The notes under the pieces were generated by a model. The model worked only from the letters and a program-made list of their open reading frames with translations. It did not search any database and was not told the DNA's origin. This document shows, one piece after another, positions 44,810 to 54,440 of a stretch of 64,000 nucleotides of DNA; position 1 is the stretch's first letter; every line of letters begins with the position of its first letter. The position numbers and the translations under genes are program-made. The stretch spans positions 6,185,001-6,249,000 of the forward strand of contig CP007053.1 of NCBI GenBank assembly GCA_000242935.3, given 5' to 3'. Source of the DNA: Opitutaceae bacterium TAV5. Lineage in GTDB: Bacteria; Verrucomicrobiota; Verrucomicrobiia; Opitutales; Opitutaceae.

Positions 44810-47530
44810 ATGACCAAGCATCCTCACACCGCTCCCTCCGCCTCGCGCCTTGCGCCTGCGACACTGGCTCTCGCCCTTGCGGCGGCGGCGATGTCTTCAT
44901 CCACCGCGACGGCTCACGAAATCTCCCGCGTCGGCCTCTACGGCCTGCCGGAGTTTGCCGACGCCAGCGGCATCTCGTCCGGCTCCATTGATGGCATCCC
45001 CGGCGCATTGTATGCCTATGGGTTGTCCGGGCGCAAGCTGGGCGGCGATGGCAGCCTCACCTACGGCGACGCCGCCTGGGGCACCAATCTCGCCACCGGC
45101 GAAACGTTCCGCATCGGCCTGTGGGACAAGCCCGGCTCCGGCACCACCGAGTTCACCTCCGCCAGCGGTTCCCAAAGCAGTTACATCTACGGCTTCGGCG
45201 CCACCCAGCCCACTCTCTCCGGCTACATTGTCGGCACCTCCACCCGCCACAACGGGCTGAATCCCGCCGACACCACCCCTTACTTCAACGGCTCCGGCGC
45301 CTGGGTGGCCAATGCCTTCACCGGCGTCACCACCCGCATCGGCCTCTGGGGCGGAGAATTTGGCGACATCCGCCAGCACAGCGGCATCACCAGTCTGACC
45401 GAGTCCGGCTGGATCACGGGTTTCTCCTACCGGCAGAACAGCGCCTACGACCAGGACAACAACCGCGGGGCCTGGATCGCCAACGCCGCGACTGGCGAGA
45501 CTGTCCGCGTCGGCTATTGGGATGCGACCGACTCCGCCTCCAGCACCTTCACCAGCAGCGAAGGCAAGCAGTATAGCACCGTGCGCGCGGTCGATTCGGC
45601 GGGCTACGCCATCGGCTCCTCCTGGATTTACAACGGCAGCCAGACACAAACCGGTCAGGCCACCTGGATCGCCAACACCGGGCAGCGCACCGAAACCAAC
45701 GGCTATGAAACCCGCCGCGTCGGCCTTTACCAAGGCTCCGAATACACCGCCGCCAGCGGCGCGCAATTCAGCGAATTTTACAACCGTACCGAATCGGGTT
45801 ACGTCACCGGTTATTCCACGCACACGACGGGCGGAGCCCTCGACGACTACAACCGCGCCATGTGGGTGACCAGCACCCACACGGGCGAAACCCTCCGCGT
45901 CGGCCTGTGGAAGGAGGAAGACTGGGGCGACGAATTCACCAGCTTGGAAGGCCGGCAGTTTTCCGACACCAACGCGACCCTCGGCAGCGTCTCGGAAAAC
46001 GGCGTGGTCATCGGCCAGTCCGTGCGTTTCCTCGGGCTCGCCGGCGAGGCCTACGCCCGATACGGCCATGCCGCCTGGGTGGCCAACGCCGACACCGGAG
46101 TGACCCGGCGCGTCGGTTTCCGGGAGGGAGCCGAATTCACCAGCAACAAGGATAAACAAAACAGCGAAATTCAGCCTGCCAGCCTCGGCAACGTGGACCG
46201 CACCGGCTACGTTTACGGCTATTCCGAACGCTACAACGGCAAAGCCATCCAACTCGGTCAGGCTGCCTGGATCGCCAACGTGAATACCGGCGAAACCATT
46301 CGCATGGGCTTCTGGGACGAGTCCGGCTCCGGTGCCTACACCAAGAATGCCGGTTCCGGCAGTGGCTCCTACGGCACCCAATACAGCCTCGTCAGGAGTT
46401 CGAATGCTTCCGGACAGTTCGTCGGCGACAGCACGATCTATGGCGCTACCACCGGCGTCGAAGGCAACGCCATGTGGGTGGCCAGCACCACCGACCCCAC
46501 CGCCCGCCGTATCGGCCTCTACGAAGGCCCCGAGTTCACGCTCGCCGACGGCATCCAGGACAGCCGCTATGAAAACCTGCTCGGCATTGCCTCGGGCTAT
46601 GTCGCCGGCACCTCCATACGCGCCGCCGGGGGCGCAGCCACCTGGGTGGCCAATGCCAACACCGCCCAGACCGTGCGGGTCGGCCTTTATCAGGACCCTC
46701 AATTCACCAGCGCTACCGGCGCGCAAGGCAGCGCCTTCTGGACATCGCCCAATGTCCACGCCGCCGATCTTTTTAAACAGCGGGAGCGCGTCCTCGGCAA
46801 TTCCGTGACCTACGACAACAACGGCGAAAACCTCGGCAACGCCTCGTGGATCGCCCGGGCCGACACCGGCGCGACCACTCGCCTTGGCCTTTGGGACAAG
46901 GACGGTGGCAACATCTACACCCGGAGCGACGGCAAGCAGATCACCCACATCGGCGGCGCCTCCGTCGCAGCCGGCTACGTCTGGGGCTATTCCTACCGCT
47001 ACAACGGCAATTACACCACCAGCAACGAGGGCCAGACGGCATGGATATTCAACATCGACTCCGAAATCCAGGTTTCCTTCGCGTTTTCCATCAGCGACAC
47101 GGGCCGCAGTTATTCCGAAGTCAAAGGCATGTCCGATGACGGCATCGCCTGGGGTGTTTATTACACCTATAATGGGAATACGTATGTCGATACCCGGGCG
47201 TTTTTCTGGGGGGAAGAGTTTGGCGCCGTGGACGTCAACGAACTCCTCGCCGCTGAACTTGCCGCCGGAGGCTGGGCCAGCCTCTCCACCATCGACAGCA
47301 TCCTCACCGGCGCGGACGGCTTGTTTACTATCACCGGTACCGGTCTCATGTTGAATGGAGACAACGGTCTTTTCCTGGCGACAATCGAAATTCCCAATAT
47401 TGGCGAGACCAGCCTTGGCCGCGGCTATCTCGGCTCCGCCATCCCCGAACCCGCCACCTGGGCGCTGATCCTGTCCCTCGGCAGCGCTCTCGCTGCCATC
47501 TCTTATCGCATCCGCCAGCGTTGGCGCTGA
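44810..47530 (+). CDS. Large repetitive PEP-CTERM surface protein
   Basis: A 906-residue protein; the ATG at 44810 gives a signal peptide ending TATAHE (about residue 35). The mature protein consists of about ten copies of a unit of ~55-75 residues built on [A/T]W[V/I]AN..TGET.R[V/I]GLWD, then FTS..G.Q.S, then GY..G.S.RYNG. Clear copies are AWVANAFTGVTTRIGLW, AWIANAATGETVRVGYWD, AWIANVNTGETIRMGFWD and TWVANANTAQTVRVGLY. The units resemble HAF-type extracellular repeats and could form a propeller or solenoid. The C-terminus has IPEPATWALILSLGSALAAI and RIRQRWR. A paralogue follows 28 bases downstream. The role is probably structural or adhesive. Confidence 0.82.
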   Translation: MTKHPHTAPSASRLAPATLALALAAAAMSSSTATAHEISRVGLYGLPEFADASGISSGSIDGIPGALYAYGLSGRKLGGDGSLTYGDAAWGTNLATGETFRIGLWDKPGSGTTEFTSASGSQSSYIYGFGATQPTLSGYIVGTSTRHNGLNPADTTPYFNGSGAWVANAFTGVTTRIGLWGGEFGDIRQHSGITSLTESGWITGFSYRQNSAYDQDNNRGAWIANAATGETVRVGYWDATDSASSTFTSSEGKQYSTVRAVDSAGYAIGSSWIYNGSQTQTGQATWIANTGQRTETNGYETRRVGLYQGSEYTAASGAQFSEFYNRTESGYVTGYSTHTTGGALDDYNRAMWVTSTHTGETLRVGLWKEEDWGDEFTSLEGRQFSDTNATLGSVSENGVVIGQSVRFLGLAGEAYARYGHAAWVANADTGVTRRVGFREGAEFTSNKDKQNSEIQPASLGNVDRTGYVYGYSERYNGKAIQLGQAAWIANVNTGETIRMGFWDESGSGAYTKNAGSGSGSYGTQYSLVRSSNASGQFVGDSTIYGATTGVEGNAMWVASTTDPTARRIGLYEGPEFTLADGIQDSRYENLLGIASGYVAGTSIRAAGGAATWVANANTAQTVRVGLYQDPQFTSATGAQGSAFWTSPNVHAADLFKQRERVLGNSVTYDNNGENLGNASWIARADTGATTRLGLWDKDGGNIYTRSDGKQITHIGGASVAAGYVWGYSYRYNGNYTTSNEGQTAWIFNIDSEIQVSFAFSISDTGRSYSEVKGMSDDGIAWGVYYTYNGNTYVDTRAFFWGEEFGAVDVNELLAAELAAGGWASLSTIDSILTGADGLFTITGTGLMLNGDNGLFLATIEIPNIGETSLGRGYLGSAIPEPATWALILSLGSALAAISYRIRQRWR

Positions 47531-47558
47531 CGGAGCCAGCCTTCAATCCAGCATAACC

Positions 47559-49448
47559 ATGAGCCACGTCCGTATAATCACTGCCTGCCTGATAGCCGCC
47601 ACACTTGGCATTCCATCAGTTCCTCCGCTCCTTGCCGATGAAATTCCACCGTTCGGACTCACCGGCGATGAGTTTACCTCCACTACTAATATTGGTGCCA
47701 CTACCGAATCCGGATATGTGCGAGGTACTACAATCCGACTTGACGGAGGGAACGCAGCTTGGGTTGCGCACACCAGTACAGGCAGCGGCACCCGCGTCGG
47801 CCTGTGGGACGCCTCTGGCTCCGGCGAGTTCACCCATGCAACCAATGGTATGCAAAACAGTACTATTTCCGGTCTCACCGAGAGCGGTATCGCGTATGGA
47901 ATATCTAACCGCTACTACTATAATGGAGTGACAGCAGGAGGAGCAGGACAGGCCGCTTGGGTTGCGGATGCCAGCGCGGAAAACATCAGCAGCCACAGAG
48001 TCGGTTTTTGGGATGAGGCCGACTCTGTCACTAAAGAATTCACCTATGTCCATCCAACTAGCAATGCCACACAGCAATACTCGACATTTTCAGTGAATTC
48101 GTCGGGGACTTTGATATCAAAACCAATTAACGGCGCCACCTATATTGCCGGTTATTCCAGACGTTACAACGGTGGAACCACTCAACTTGGGCAAACCGCT
48201 TGGCTTGCTAATGCGACAACTGGTGAAACTATCCGCGTGGGCTTTACCGAAGGTATATTCACTAAGGCGAAAGGCACGAGCGCGATCGGTAGTCAAAACA
48301 GTGGAATCCACATGATGAATTCTTCCGGCTACTTTGGCGGATATTCTTTGATGTATTCTCTTACAGATGGTACCCCTACAGCAAGTCAGTCCGGTGCTCT
48401 GTGGATTGGGCATGTTTCAGATGCTGCTGCGATTACTCGTATTGGTCTTTACGATAAAACTGGAGTTGGTGAATTTACTCAAAAAGATACTGGAGTTCAA
48501 AGCAGCATAAACGTGATTACTCTGACGGAGGCGGGCTACTGGGCTGGTCATTCCAATCGTTATAATAACGAGACAGGTGCCGGTGCAGGACAGGGTGCTT
48601 GGGTGGCCGATGCCGCCACTGGTGAGACCCACCGCATCGGCCTCTGGGGCGAAGGCTATACCTCTTCGACTCAATATCAGTCATCAGTCATCAAGAACGA
48701 CAGTGGAAGTGGTGCTGCTGTCGCACTCCTCAACAAAGGTAAAGTGCTCGGCACCTCCACTCGCTACAGTGGCACCGACAACCTCGGCAACGCCGCTTGG
48801 ATCGCGGACGCCGCCACCGGCGTGACCAGACGTCTCGGCCTCTGGGATGAGGGTGGCGTTGGCACTTTCACCAGTGCCTCCACTGGAGCCCAAAACTCCG
48901 ATGTCACTCTTCCTCTCATCACGACCAATTCCGACTACGACTACGTCTGGGGCTACTCCCAGCGTTACGACGAAACCGGCGCCGGTGCCGATACCAACCG
49001 CACCGCCTGGGTTTACAATTTTGAGACCGACACCCAGACCGCCTTCGACATCTCCGTCAGCACCGACGGACTCAGCTATTCGATCGTCAACGGCGTGACC
49101 GATGGCGGCGTCGCCTTCGGCTCCTACAAGCTCTACGCTGGCGACATCTTCGTCGGAGATCGTGCCTTTTTCTGGGGAGAAGCTTTCGGCGTGCATGATC
49201 TCGACGGCCTTGTCGCCGACCAGCTCATCACCGGCGGCTGGGAAACGCTCACAACCATCACCTCGGCCACCGAAAATGGCGATCTCCTCACCTTCATCGG
49301 CCAAGGCGTTCTCGCTGGCGGAGGCACCAGCCAGTTTTCCGTTACCCTCGACCTCGCCTCCATCGCCATCCCCGAGCCCGCCACCTGGGCCGGCATTCTC
49401 GGCCTTCCCGCGCTTGTTGGTGCTGCGGCCCTGCGCCGACGCAGATAA
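47559..49448 (+). CDS. Repetitive PEP-CTERM surface protein, paralogue of the preceding gene
   Basis: A 629-residue protein with a signal peptide (about 1-26, ending LLADE). It has about six copies of the same repeat as its neighbour: AWVAHTSTGSGTRVGLWD, AWLANATTGETIRVGF, AWVADAATGETHRIGLWG and AWIADAATGVTRRLGLWD are the clearest. The C-terminal region TAFDISVSTDGLSYSIVNGV and FFWGEAFGVHDLDGLVADQL match the end of the preceding protein closely, so a tandem duplication followed by repeat loss is likely. The sorting signal is IPEPATWAGILGLPALVGAA and LRRRR. Bases 47640-48560 are noticeably less GC-rich than the 3' end. A bidirectional hairpin terminator follows. Confidence 0.82.
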   Translation: MSHVRIITACLIAATLGIPSVPPLLADEIPPFGLTGDEFTSTTNIGATTESGYVRGTTIRLDGGNAAWVAHTSTGSGTRVGLWDASGSGEFTHATNGMQNSTISGLTESGIAYGISNRYYYNGVTAGGAGQAAWVADASAENISSHRVGFWDEADSVTKEFTYVHPTSNATQQYSTFSVNSSGTLISKPINGATYIAGYSRRYNGGTTQLGQTAWLANATTGETIRVGFTEGIFTKAKGTSAIGSQNSGIHMMNSSGYFGGYSLMYSLTDGTPTASQSGALWIGHVSDAAAITRIGLYDKTGVGEFTQKDTGVQSSINVITLTEAGYWAGHSNRYNNETGAGAGQGAWVADAATGETHRIGLWGEGYTSSTQYQSSVIKNDSGSGAAVALLNKGKVLGTSTRYSGTDNLGNAAWIADAATGVTRRLGLWDEGGVGTFTSASTGAQNSDVTLPLITTNSDYDYVWGYSQRYDETGAGADTNRTAWVYNFETDTQTAFDISVSTDGLSYSIVNGVTDGGVAFGSYKLYAGDIFVGDRAFFWGEAFGVHDLDGLVADQLITGGWETLTTITSATENGDLLTFIGQGVLAGGGTSQFSVTLDLASIAIPEPATWAGILGLPALVGAAALRRRR

Positions 49449-49490
49449 CCCGCCCCCTCCGCAGACAGGGCAGGCCCCAGCACAAAAAGA

Positions 49491-49515
49491 GCGAAACCAT
49501 CCGCCGGTTTCGCTC
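49491..49515. terminator. Bidirectional intrinsic terminator between convergent genes
   Basis: agcgaaacc and ggtttcgct are perfect 9-base arms around a 7-base loop. On the + strand the hairpin is followed by ccttctctttttccc; on the minus strand it is followed by ctttttgtgc. It lies in the 83-base gap between two convergent genes, so it can stop transcription from both sides. Confidence 0.8.
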
Positions 49516-49531
49516 CTTCTCTTTTTCCCTC

Positions 49532-50779
49532 TCAGTTCCCCCGCCGGATCTCCGAACCCTGGAAGCGGATCTGCGTGCGGAAGACTTTTTTCACGCGGTT
49601 GGTGACCTTGCCGGTCGTCAGGTCCACCTGGTCGGGCACCTCGATCCGGTGCACGTCCACCACCGCGTGGTAACCGCGCTCGGAAAAGACGTCGATCAGC
49701 ATCGCCAGCGCCACCGGATCGTCCAGCAGGCAATCCTCGCTGTTGATCAGCGCCACCCCGGAAATCGCGTGTCGCAGCACGATCGGCAGGATCTTCTTTT
49801 CAATGAAGGCCACGACCTTCGCAAAAAGCTCGGCGTGGTTGAACTCATAGTCGTCGAGCCGTTTCACGAGTTCCTGCCGCGCATGGACGATGAGCTCGTC
49901 GGCCACCGGGATCGCGCGCAGCCGGTCGTGCGTCAGCGGATCGAGTTCGAGCGAGCTCTGGTATTGCAGCTCCTTGAGGATGTTTTGCTCCACTTCCGCG
50001 ATCGAACCCTGCGCATTGACGAAGTGGTAATGGAAAATTTCCTTCAGCGACTGGAGCGCCTCCCAGGTCTGTTCCTTGAACACGCGGTAACGGTGTTTCG
50101 CCAGCTCCACGTCGTAATCCGTGGCCCGCTCCTCCTGCAACTCGCCCACGCCGGTGCGGCGCACTTCCTCGTTGTATTTCTTGATCTCCAGGCCGCGCTT
50201 GAGCTGGCGCTCGACGGAGGTCTTTTCATCCACGAACAGCACCATGATGTGGATCGTCGGCTGACGAAAATGCATGCCGAGCGGCGTGCGGTAAAACTCG
50301 CGGCGCAGCCCCTGCATTTTTTCGGCGAGGAGTTTCAGGCACTCCACCTGCACCTCCGTGCGGGGGAAACCGTCGAGGATGACGCCGTCGCGGTACTCGG
50401 GCCGCAGCAGATGGCGGATGAGCAGGCCCACGACCTCGCGGTCGCCGACCATGCCGCCGGCATCCTTGATCTTGCGCGCCTCGGGTGTGTCGAGCAGCGA
50501 GCTGACCACGAGCGGAGCGCAGGTGAGTCCGCGCGCCTTGAGGATGAAGCCGGTATTCGTGCCCTTGCCCGAACCGGGAGCGCCGCCGAGGAGAATGATC
50601 TCCTTGGGGAAACGCAGGTTCTCGCGGCCGAGCTCGGTCTCGAGCGCGTGCCAGACGCTGTCGAAGATCAGCTGGGCATCCTTGATCTCGAGATCGTGAT
50701 GGACGCTGACGGCAGGCGCAGGTTTTTCGGTGGAATGTCGGGCGGTGTTCATGAGGGAAATGGACGACGGGGAATGCAT
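49532..50779 (-). CDS. Adenylate-kinase-like nucleoside monophosphate kinase with long C-terminal extension
   Basis: A 415-residue protein. An N-terminal segment of ~60 residues precedes the P-loop [12 protein letters not shown] (about 63-74). [17 protein letters not shown] and the NMP-kinase signature VILDGFPRT (133-141) follow, so it should phosphorylate a nucleoside monophosphate. The LID region is replaced by a charged helical stretch ([20 protein letters not shown]). Residues ~290-415 are an extra domain ([20 protein letters not shown], then [20 protein letters not shown]) not found in ordinary Adk (~215 residues). Two starts are possible (50779 or 50752). It may be a fused regulatory kinase rather than the housekeeping Adk. 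Confidence 0.75.
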   Translation of the reverse strand: MHSPSSISLMNTARHSTEKPAPAVSVHHDLEIKDAQLIFDSVWHALETELGRENLRFPKEIILLGGAPGSGKGTNTGFILKARGLTCAPLVVSSLLDTPEARKIKDAGGMVGDREVVGLLIRHLLRPEYRDGVILDGFPRTEVQVECLKLLAEKMQGLRREFYRTPLGMHFRQPTIHIMVLFVDEKTSVERQLKRGLEIKKYNEEVRRTGVGELQEERATDYDVELAKHRYRVFKEQTWEALQSLKEIFHYHFVNAQGSIAEVEQNILKELQYQSSLELDPLTHDRLRAIPVADELIVHARQELVKRLDDYEFNHAELFAKVVAFIEKKILPIVLRHAISGVALINSEDCLLDDPVALAMLIDVFSERGYHAVVDVHRIEVPDQVDLTTGKVTNRVKKVFRTQIRFQGSEIRRGN

Positions 50780-51159
50780 TTTTTGTTTCGGGAGTTTTTC
50801 GGACGGAGAGAAATCCCCGCACGATCAGAGGCTTGCGAAAAGATAAAAATCCGCGGAACTTTTTTCGTCCCCGCACGTCCTACTCCACATGCTTCTGATG
50901 CTCTGTCCGGTAGCGACAACGAAAAAGCTCTCACGAGCCTGACGAAATCGCAATCGGGTAAACATCAAGGCATTGTATGTGTTCTTTTGGTTGCAGGTTT
51001 CTGAGGAATTCCTGGAGGTGCGACTTCCAGGATTGTTAGTTGAAGCTGGACCTGACGGGGCCGTCTCTGAGACGGCCCCGTCTTGGTTTATGGCCACTTT
51101 TTCGAGCCGGCATCGGTTTTGTGCTGCTGACCTGCCTACCCTTCCGGTTTCTGCCACGG
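50780..51159. other. Intergenic region between the Adk-like gene and recR
   Basis: These 380 bases contain the upstream region of the Adk-like gene and the 3' region of recR, both on the minus strand. A perfect 12-bp hairpin lies at 51054-51082 and a small ctgga/tccag palindrome at about 51012-51030. I see no gene. Confidence 0.5.
51054..51082 (-). terminator. Strong GC hairpin downstream of recR
   Basis: gacggggccgtc and gacggccccgtc are perfect 12-base reverse complements around tctga. It begins 78 bases past the recR stop. No clear T-run follows on the minus strand, so it is terminator-like but not classical. Confidence 0.5.
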
Positions 51160-51759
51160 CTACAGGTAGTCCCGGCGGGCCTCGAGGGCGCTCCTGAGCG
51201 TCACCGAATCGGCGTAGAGCACGCCGGCTCCGCTCGGCAGGCCGAAGCCGATGCGCGTCAGCTTCACGCCGGGCTGCACCGTGGCGATCTGTTGCGTGAG
51301 GTAATGGCAGGTTGCCTCGCCTTCCACGTCGTTGGAGAGGGCGAGAATCAGCTCGCGGACGTCGCCTTCGGCCACACGTGCCAGCAACGGGGCGAAATTC
51401 AGGTCGTCGGGGCCTACGCCGTTGATCGGCGAGAGCTTGCCGTGGAGCACGTGGTAATGTCCGCGCCAGGCGCCGGAGCGCTCCATCGCCACGAGATCGG
51501 GCACGTGTTCCACCACGCACACGATGCCGGCATCGCGGGTCGGGTCGGCGCAGATCGGGCAAAGCTCGTCTTCGGCGAGGTTGCCGCAGCGCGAGCAGCG
51601 CCGCACGGTGCGCGCCGCGTCTTCCAGCGCCTGCACGAGGGCGGACAGGCGGGCGGGCTTTTCGACCAGCAGGTGCAGGGCGATCCGCTCCGCCGACCGG
51701 TAACCGAGCCCCGGCAACTGCTTCAGGTGTTGCTGGAGTTTTTCAAACGCGGGAGTCAT
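51160..51759 (-). CDS. recR: Recombination mediator RecR
   Basis: A 199-residue protein that works with RecO and RecF to load RecA at single-stranded gaps. The helix-hairpin-helix KQLPGLGYRSAERIALHLL (about 13-31) is followed by a four-Cys zinc finger, CSRCGNLAEDELCPIC (about 57-72), and a Toprim domain with VCVVEHVPDLVAMERSGAW and NDVEGEATCHYL. The length is that of the family. ybaB lies just upstream on the same strand (40 bases), the usual order; dnaX, often the next gene up, is absent here. Confidence 0.96.
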   Translation of the reverse strand: MTPAFEKLQQHLKQLPGLGYRSAERIALHLLVEKPARLSALVQALEDAARTVRRCSRCGNLAEDELCPICADPTRDAGIVCVVEHVPDLVAMERSGAWRGHYHVLHGKLSPINGVGPDDLNFAPLLARVAEGDVRELILALSNDVEGEATCHYLTQQIATVQPGVKLTRIGFGLPSGAGVLYADSVTLRSALEARRDYL

Positions 51760-51799
51760 GAAGCCGAGGGGCGGCGGGTCCGGGTGTTTTTCCCGGGAA

Positions 51800-52108
51800 T
51801 CAGAACAGGCCCGGCATCGAGAAGGCCGAGGTCACTTTCTGCATTTCGGTGTCGTTGTACTCCTTGGCCTGCCTGGCGGCGTCCTGCACGGCGTTGAGGA
51901 TCGTCTCGGAGACGAGGGCGGCATCTTCCTTGAGAAACTCGGGGTCGATGGTCAGGCCGAGGAACTTGCCGGCACCGTTGATTTTCACCTGCACGGCGCC
52001 ACCGCCGCTGGTGATATCGAATTCCTTCGCCTCGATCTGGGTCTGGAGCGACTCGATCTGGCGCTGCATTTTCTGGGCTTGTTTGAGAACTTTTCCGAGG
52101 CCGGCCAT
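51800..52108 (-). CDS. ybaB: Nucleoid-associated protein YbaB/EbfC
   Basis: A 102-residue protein starting MAGLGKVLKQAQKMQRQIES; the upstream open frame has no family match. The family pattern continues with GGGAVQVKINGAGKFLGLTI, DPEFLKEDAALVSETILNAV and the Met/Gly-rich end MQKVTSAFSMPGLF. YbaB dimers bind DNA and often sit beside recR. Length is normal. It is co-directional with recR and probably cotranscribed. Confidence 0.93.
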   Translation of the reverse strand: MAGLGKVLKQAQKMQRQIESLQTQIEAKEFDITSGGGAVQVKINGAGKFLGLTIDPEFLKEDAALVSETILNAVQDAARQAKEYNDTEMQKVTSAFSMPGLF

Positions 52109-52285
52109 ATGCTGGAGTGGTTGGTGGATTGAAGCGTGTTCAGTTCGGGTGGATGAAAAGGCCCCCATCGCGCCAACCCTCCGCGCGCTCTTCAAGCTCC
52201 AAGTGCAAGTGATCCATGAAATACCGGACAAAACGTTTGCCGCGGACGGGTTGGTAACCTCAATCGGGGATCATCCGGTTTTCCT

Positions 52286-53092
52286 ATGCAATGGTACTAT
52301 TCACATAACGGCCAGCAGGCGGGACCCGTCCCGCAGGCGGATTTCGACAACCTTGTCCATTCCGGTGTCATCACGCCCTCGACGCTCGTCTGGCGGGAAG
52401 GCATGTCCGAATGGCGACCGGCATCGGAGGTCGGGGTCTCCGCCGCCGCGCCGCCCATCCCGCTTCCGGCCGGTGGCAATCCGTCCGTCGCTGCGCCCGC
52501 CGGCGATGCGGCCCCGGACCCCGATACTGCCGTGTGCGCAGTCAGCGGGCAACGCTACCCGAAAAGCCAGATGATCCAGTACGAGGGCAAGTGGATCGGC
52601 GCGGCGCACCGCGACGAATTTTTCCAGCGCCTGCGCGAAGGTGTGGGGCAGCGCGGGCCAGGCGACGTGCGTTATGCCGGATTCTGGATCCGGTTTGTGG
52701 CGGCGTTTATCGACGGTGTTTGTGTCCAGATCATTGTCTTCATCCCCTCGTTTGTCATCGGGTTGCTGATCGGCATGGCCGGCCCGGGACAGCAAGTTAC
52801 CCAAATACTGGCCCAGATGGCGGGATTCATCATTGGTCTCGTCATCGGCATCACCTACGAAATATTCTTCATCCGCAAGTTCGACGCCACGCCGGGCAAG
52901 CTGGCGGTGGGCATCCGGTTGTTGCGGGCGGATGGTTCAAAGCTCTCGGTCGGGCGCATCCTCGGGCGTTATTTCGCAAAACTGGTCAGCGGCATCATCC
53001 TGTGCATCGGCTACATCCTGGCCGCGTTCGACAGCGAGAAACGCGCTCTCCACGACCACATGTGCGACACTCGCGTGACTTACAAAAACTGA
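52286..53092 (+). CDS. GYF_2 plus RDD domain membrane protein
   Basis: A 268-residue protein. The N-terminal GYF_2 domain (DUF4339) reads MQWYYSHNGQQAGPVPQADF, then VWREGMSEWRPASEVG. A linker with AVCAVSGQRYPKSQMIQYEG follows. The C-terminal RDD domain begins YAGFWIRFVAAFIDGVCVQI (about residues 130-149) and has several transmembrane segments, with FDATPGKLAVGIRLLRADGS as its signature. It ends DHMCDTRVTYKN. It is the first + strand gene before the large membrane cluster and could be part of it. The function of RDD proteins is poorly known (ion transport has been proposed). Confidence 0.85.
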   Translation: MQWYYSHNGQQAGPVPQADFDNLVHSGVITPSTLVWREGMSEWRPASEVGVSAAAPPIPLPAGGNPSVAAPAGDAAPDPDTAVCAVSGQRYPKSQMIQYEGKWIGAAHRDEFFQRLREGVGQRGPGDVRYAGFWIRFVAAFIDGVCVQIIVFIPSFVIGLLIGMAGPGQQVTQILAQMAGFIIGLVIGITYEIFFIRKFDATPGKLAVGIRLLRADGSKLSVGRILGRYFAKLVSGIILCIGYILAAFDSEKRALHDHMCDTRVTYKN

Positions 53093-53137
53093 TCCGGCAA
53101 ACTGTCCCGCTCCCCCTTCCCTCTCGCTCTCCCTCCT

Positions 53138-53776
53138 GTGACACAAACGGAAACAGCCATTCGCCACGCCGTCATTTGCCCCAAGTGCAGGCACACGATG
53201 GTCTCCGGCCTCGGCATGGTTTCCGCCGCCGCCGGTTTGTGCGGCGTGCGCGGCGTGACGGAGACCGGCTGCGCCTGCCCCGTGTGTTCACGCTCCGGCG
53301 TGCTGATTCCCTTTCCCTCGTTGCGGCGGCGTCCCCGCGTGGCGCAGGCCCGGGCCGTGGTGGAACAGGGCGAGGCGTCATGCTTTTATCATGACACCAA
53401 CCAGGCGGCGGCGGTGTGCGACGATTGCGGGCGGTTCCTGTGCCCGGTGTGCGCGGTGGAGTTTTCGGGCGACACGCTCTGCCCGCGGTGCATCGAGGAA
53501 CGCAATACCAGCGGCGCGGCGCTCGCCTCCAGCCGGGTGTGTTACGACACCCTCGCGCTGATGGTGGCCGCACTGCCGTTGTTGATGTGGTTTCTCACCT
53601 GCCTGACCGCTCCCGCCGCGCTGGGCGTGATCATTTACGGCTGGAACAAACCCGGCAGCCTCCTGCGCGGCCGGGGCTGGTGGAGCCGGCGCTGGCGGTT
53701 CCTGCTCGCCGGAGTTTTGGCAACCGGCGAAATCACCGGCTGGATCATCCTCCTCGTGTCGCTCGTATCCGGATAA
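53138..53776 (+). CDS. Zinc-ribbon / B-box-like membrane protein
   Basis: A 212-residue protein starting at a GTG. Residues ~13-50 form a zinc ribbon (CPKC ... CACPVC). A B-box-like unit follows at about 87-122, with CFYHDTNQAAAVCDDCGRFL then CPVCAVEF and CPRCIEE. Two or three hydrophobic helices make the C-terminal part (LMVAALPLLMWFLTCLTAP and FLLAGVLATGEITGWIILL). The same finger occurs in the protein at 54441. It is probably an inner-membrane protein with a cytoplasmic metal-binding head; no enzyme motif is seen. It lies 45 bases after the RDD gene. Confidence 0.75.
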   Translation: MTQTETAIRHAVICPKCRHTMVSGLGMVSAAAGLCGVRGVTETGCACPVCSRSGVLIPFPSLRRRPRVAQARAVVEQGEASCFYHDTNQAAAVCDDCGRFLCPVCAVEFSGDTLCPRCIEERNTSGAALASSRVCYDTLALMVAALPLLMWFLTCLTAPAALGVIIYGWNKPGSLLRGRGWWSRRWRFLLAGVLATGEITGWIILLVSLVSG

Positions 53777-53842
53777 CCAGAACAACCGGTCCAGTCGCCA
53801 ACGCGCCTCCTTTCACCTCCGCCCCCCTCCGCGCACGCCATC

Positions 53843-54433
53843 ATGCTCCTCGCCCTGCTCATCATCCCTGCTGCTTTTTTCGCCATCGCGGTCATTTTCG
53901 GCGCTGTTAACGGACGCAACACGCGGATCGACGGACCCGCCGGGACGTTCTTGCGGCTGGCGCGTCCGCGCAGTTCGATTGCGATGGCGACGAGCCTGTG
54001 GCTCGGCGACCGGCACCTGATGCTCGTGAGAAGCTCCGGCATGCGCGAGGAATACCAGCGTTTCGACTTCCGCGACATCCGCGGCTTTTACGTGGAAAAA
54101 TCATGGCAGACGCCGGTGCTCTGGCTGGTGTGGCTGGGGCTGGTCGTCCTCGTCGCGCTGCTTTTTCTCCTGATGCGCTATTTGGCGGGCGAGAAAGCGG
54201 AGGTGTCGAATATGACGATGACCATTACCATGACGATCATGATGGGCATCTTTCTCGGTATGGGAGCCGCTGCCGCATGGAACATGGGGCGCACGCGGCG
54301 GGTTTACGTTGCCACCCGGCTGCAAACCGCACTGCTGGCGCCGCTGGCTTCGGCGCGGCAGGTGCGGCGATTCATGGAGCGCGTCGTGCCCCTGGTCAAC
54401 GCCGCGCAGGCGCAGGCGACGCCGGAAAACTGA
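53843..54433 (+). CDS. Membrane protein of unknown family
   Basis: A 196-residue protein. An N-terminal hydrophobic helix (LLALLIIPAAFFAIAVIFGA) is followed by a soluble beta-rich part with SLWLGDRHLMLVRSSGMREE, reminiscent of a PH-like domain. Two further helices follow (VLWLVWLGLVVLVALLFLLM and a Met-rich TMTITMTIMMGIFLGMGAAA), then a basic C-terminal helix. I recognise no family. It lies between the two zinc-finger membrane genes on the same strand, 8 bases before the next one, so it is part of the cluster. Confidence 0.65.
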   Translation: MLLALLIIPAAFFAIAVIFGAVNGRNTRIDGPAGTFLRLARPRSSIAMATSLWLGDRHLMLVRSSGMREEYQRFDFRDIRGFYVEKSWQTPVLWLVWLGLVVLVALLFLLMRYLAGEKAEVSNMTMTITMTIMMGIFLGMGAAAAWNMGRTRRVYVATRLQTALLAPLASARQVRRFMERVVPLVNAAQAQATPEN

Positions 54434-54440
54434 GCCCGTC

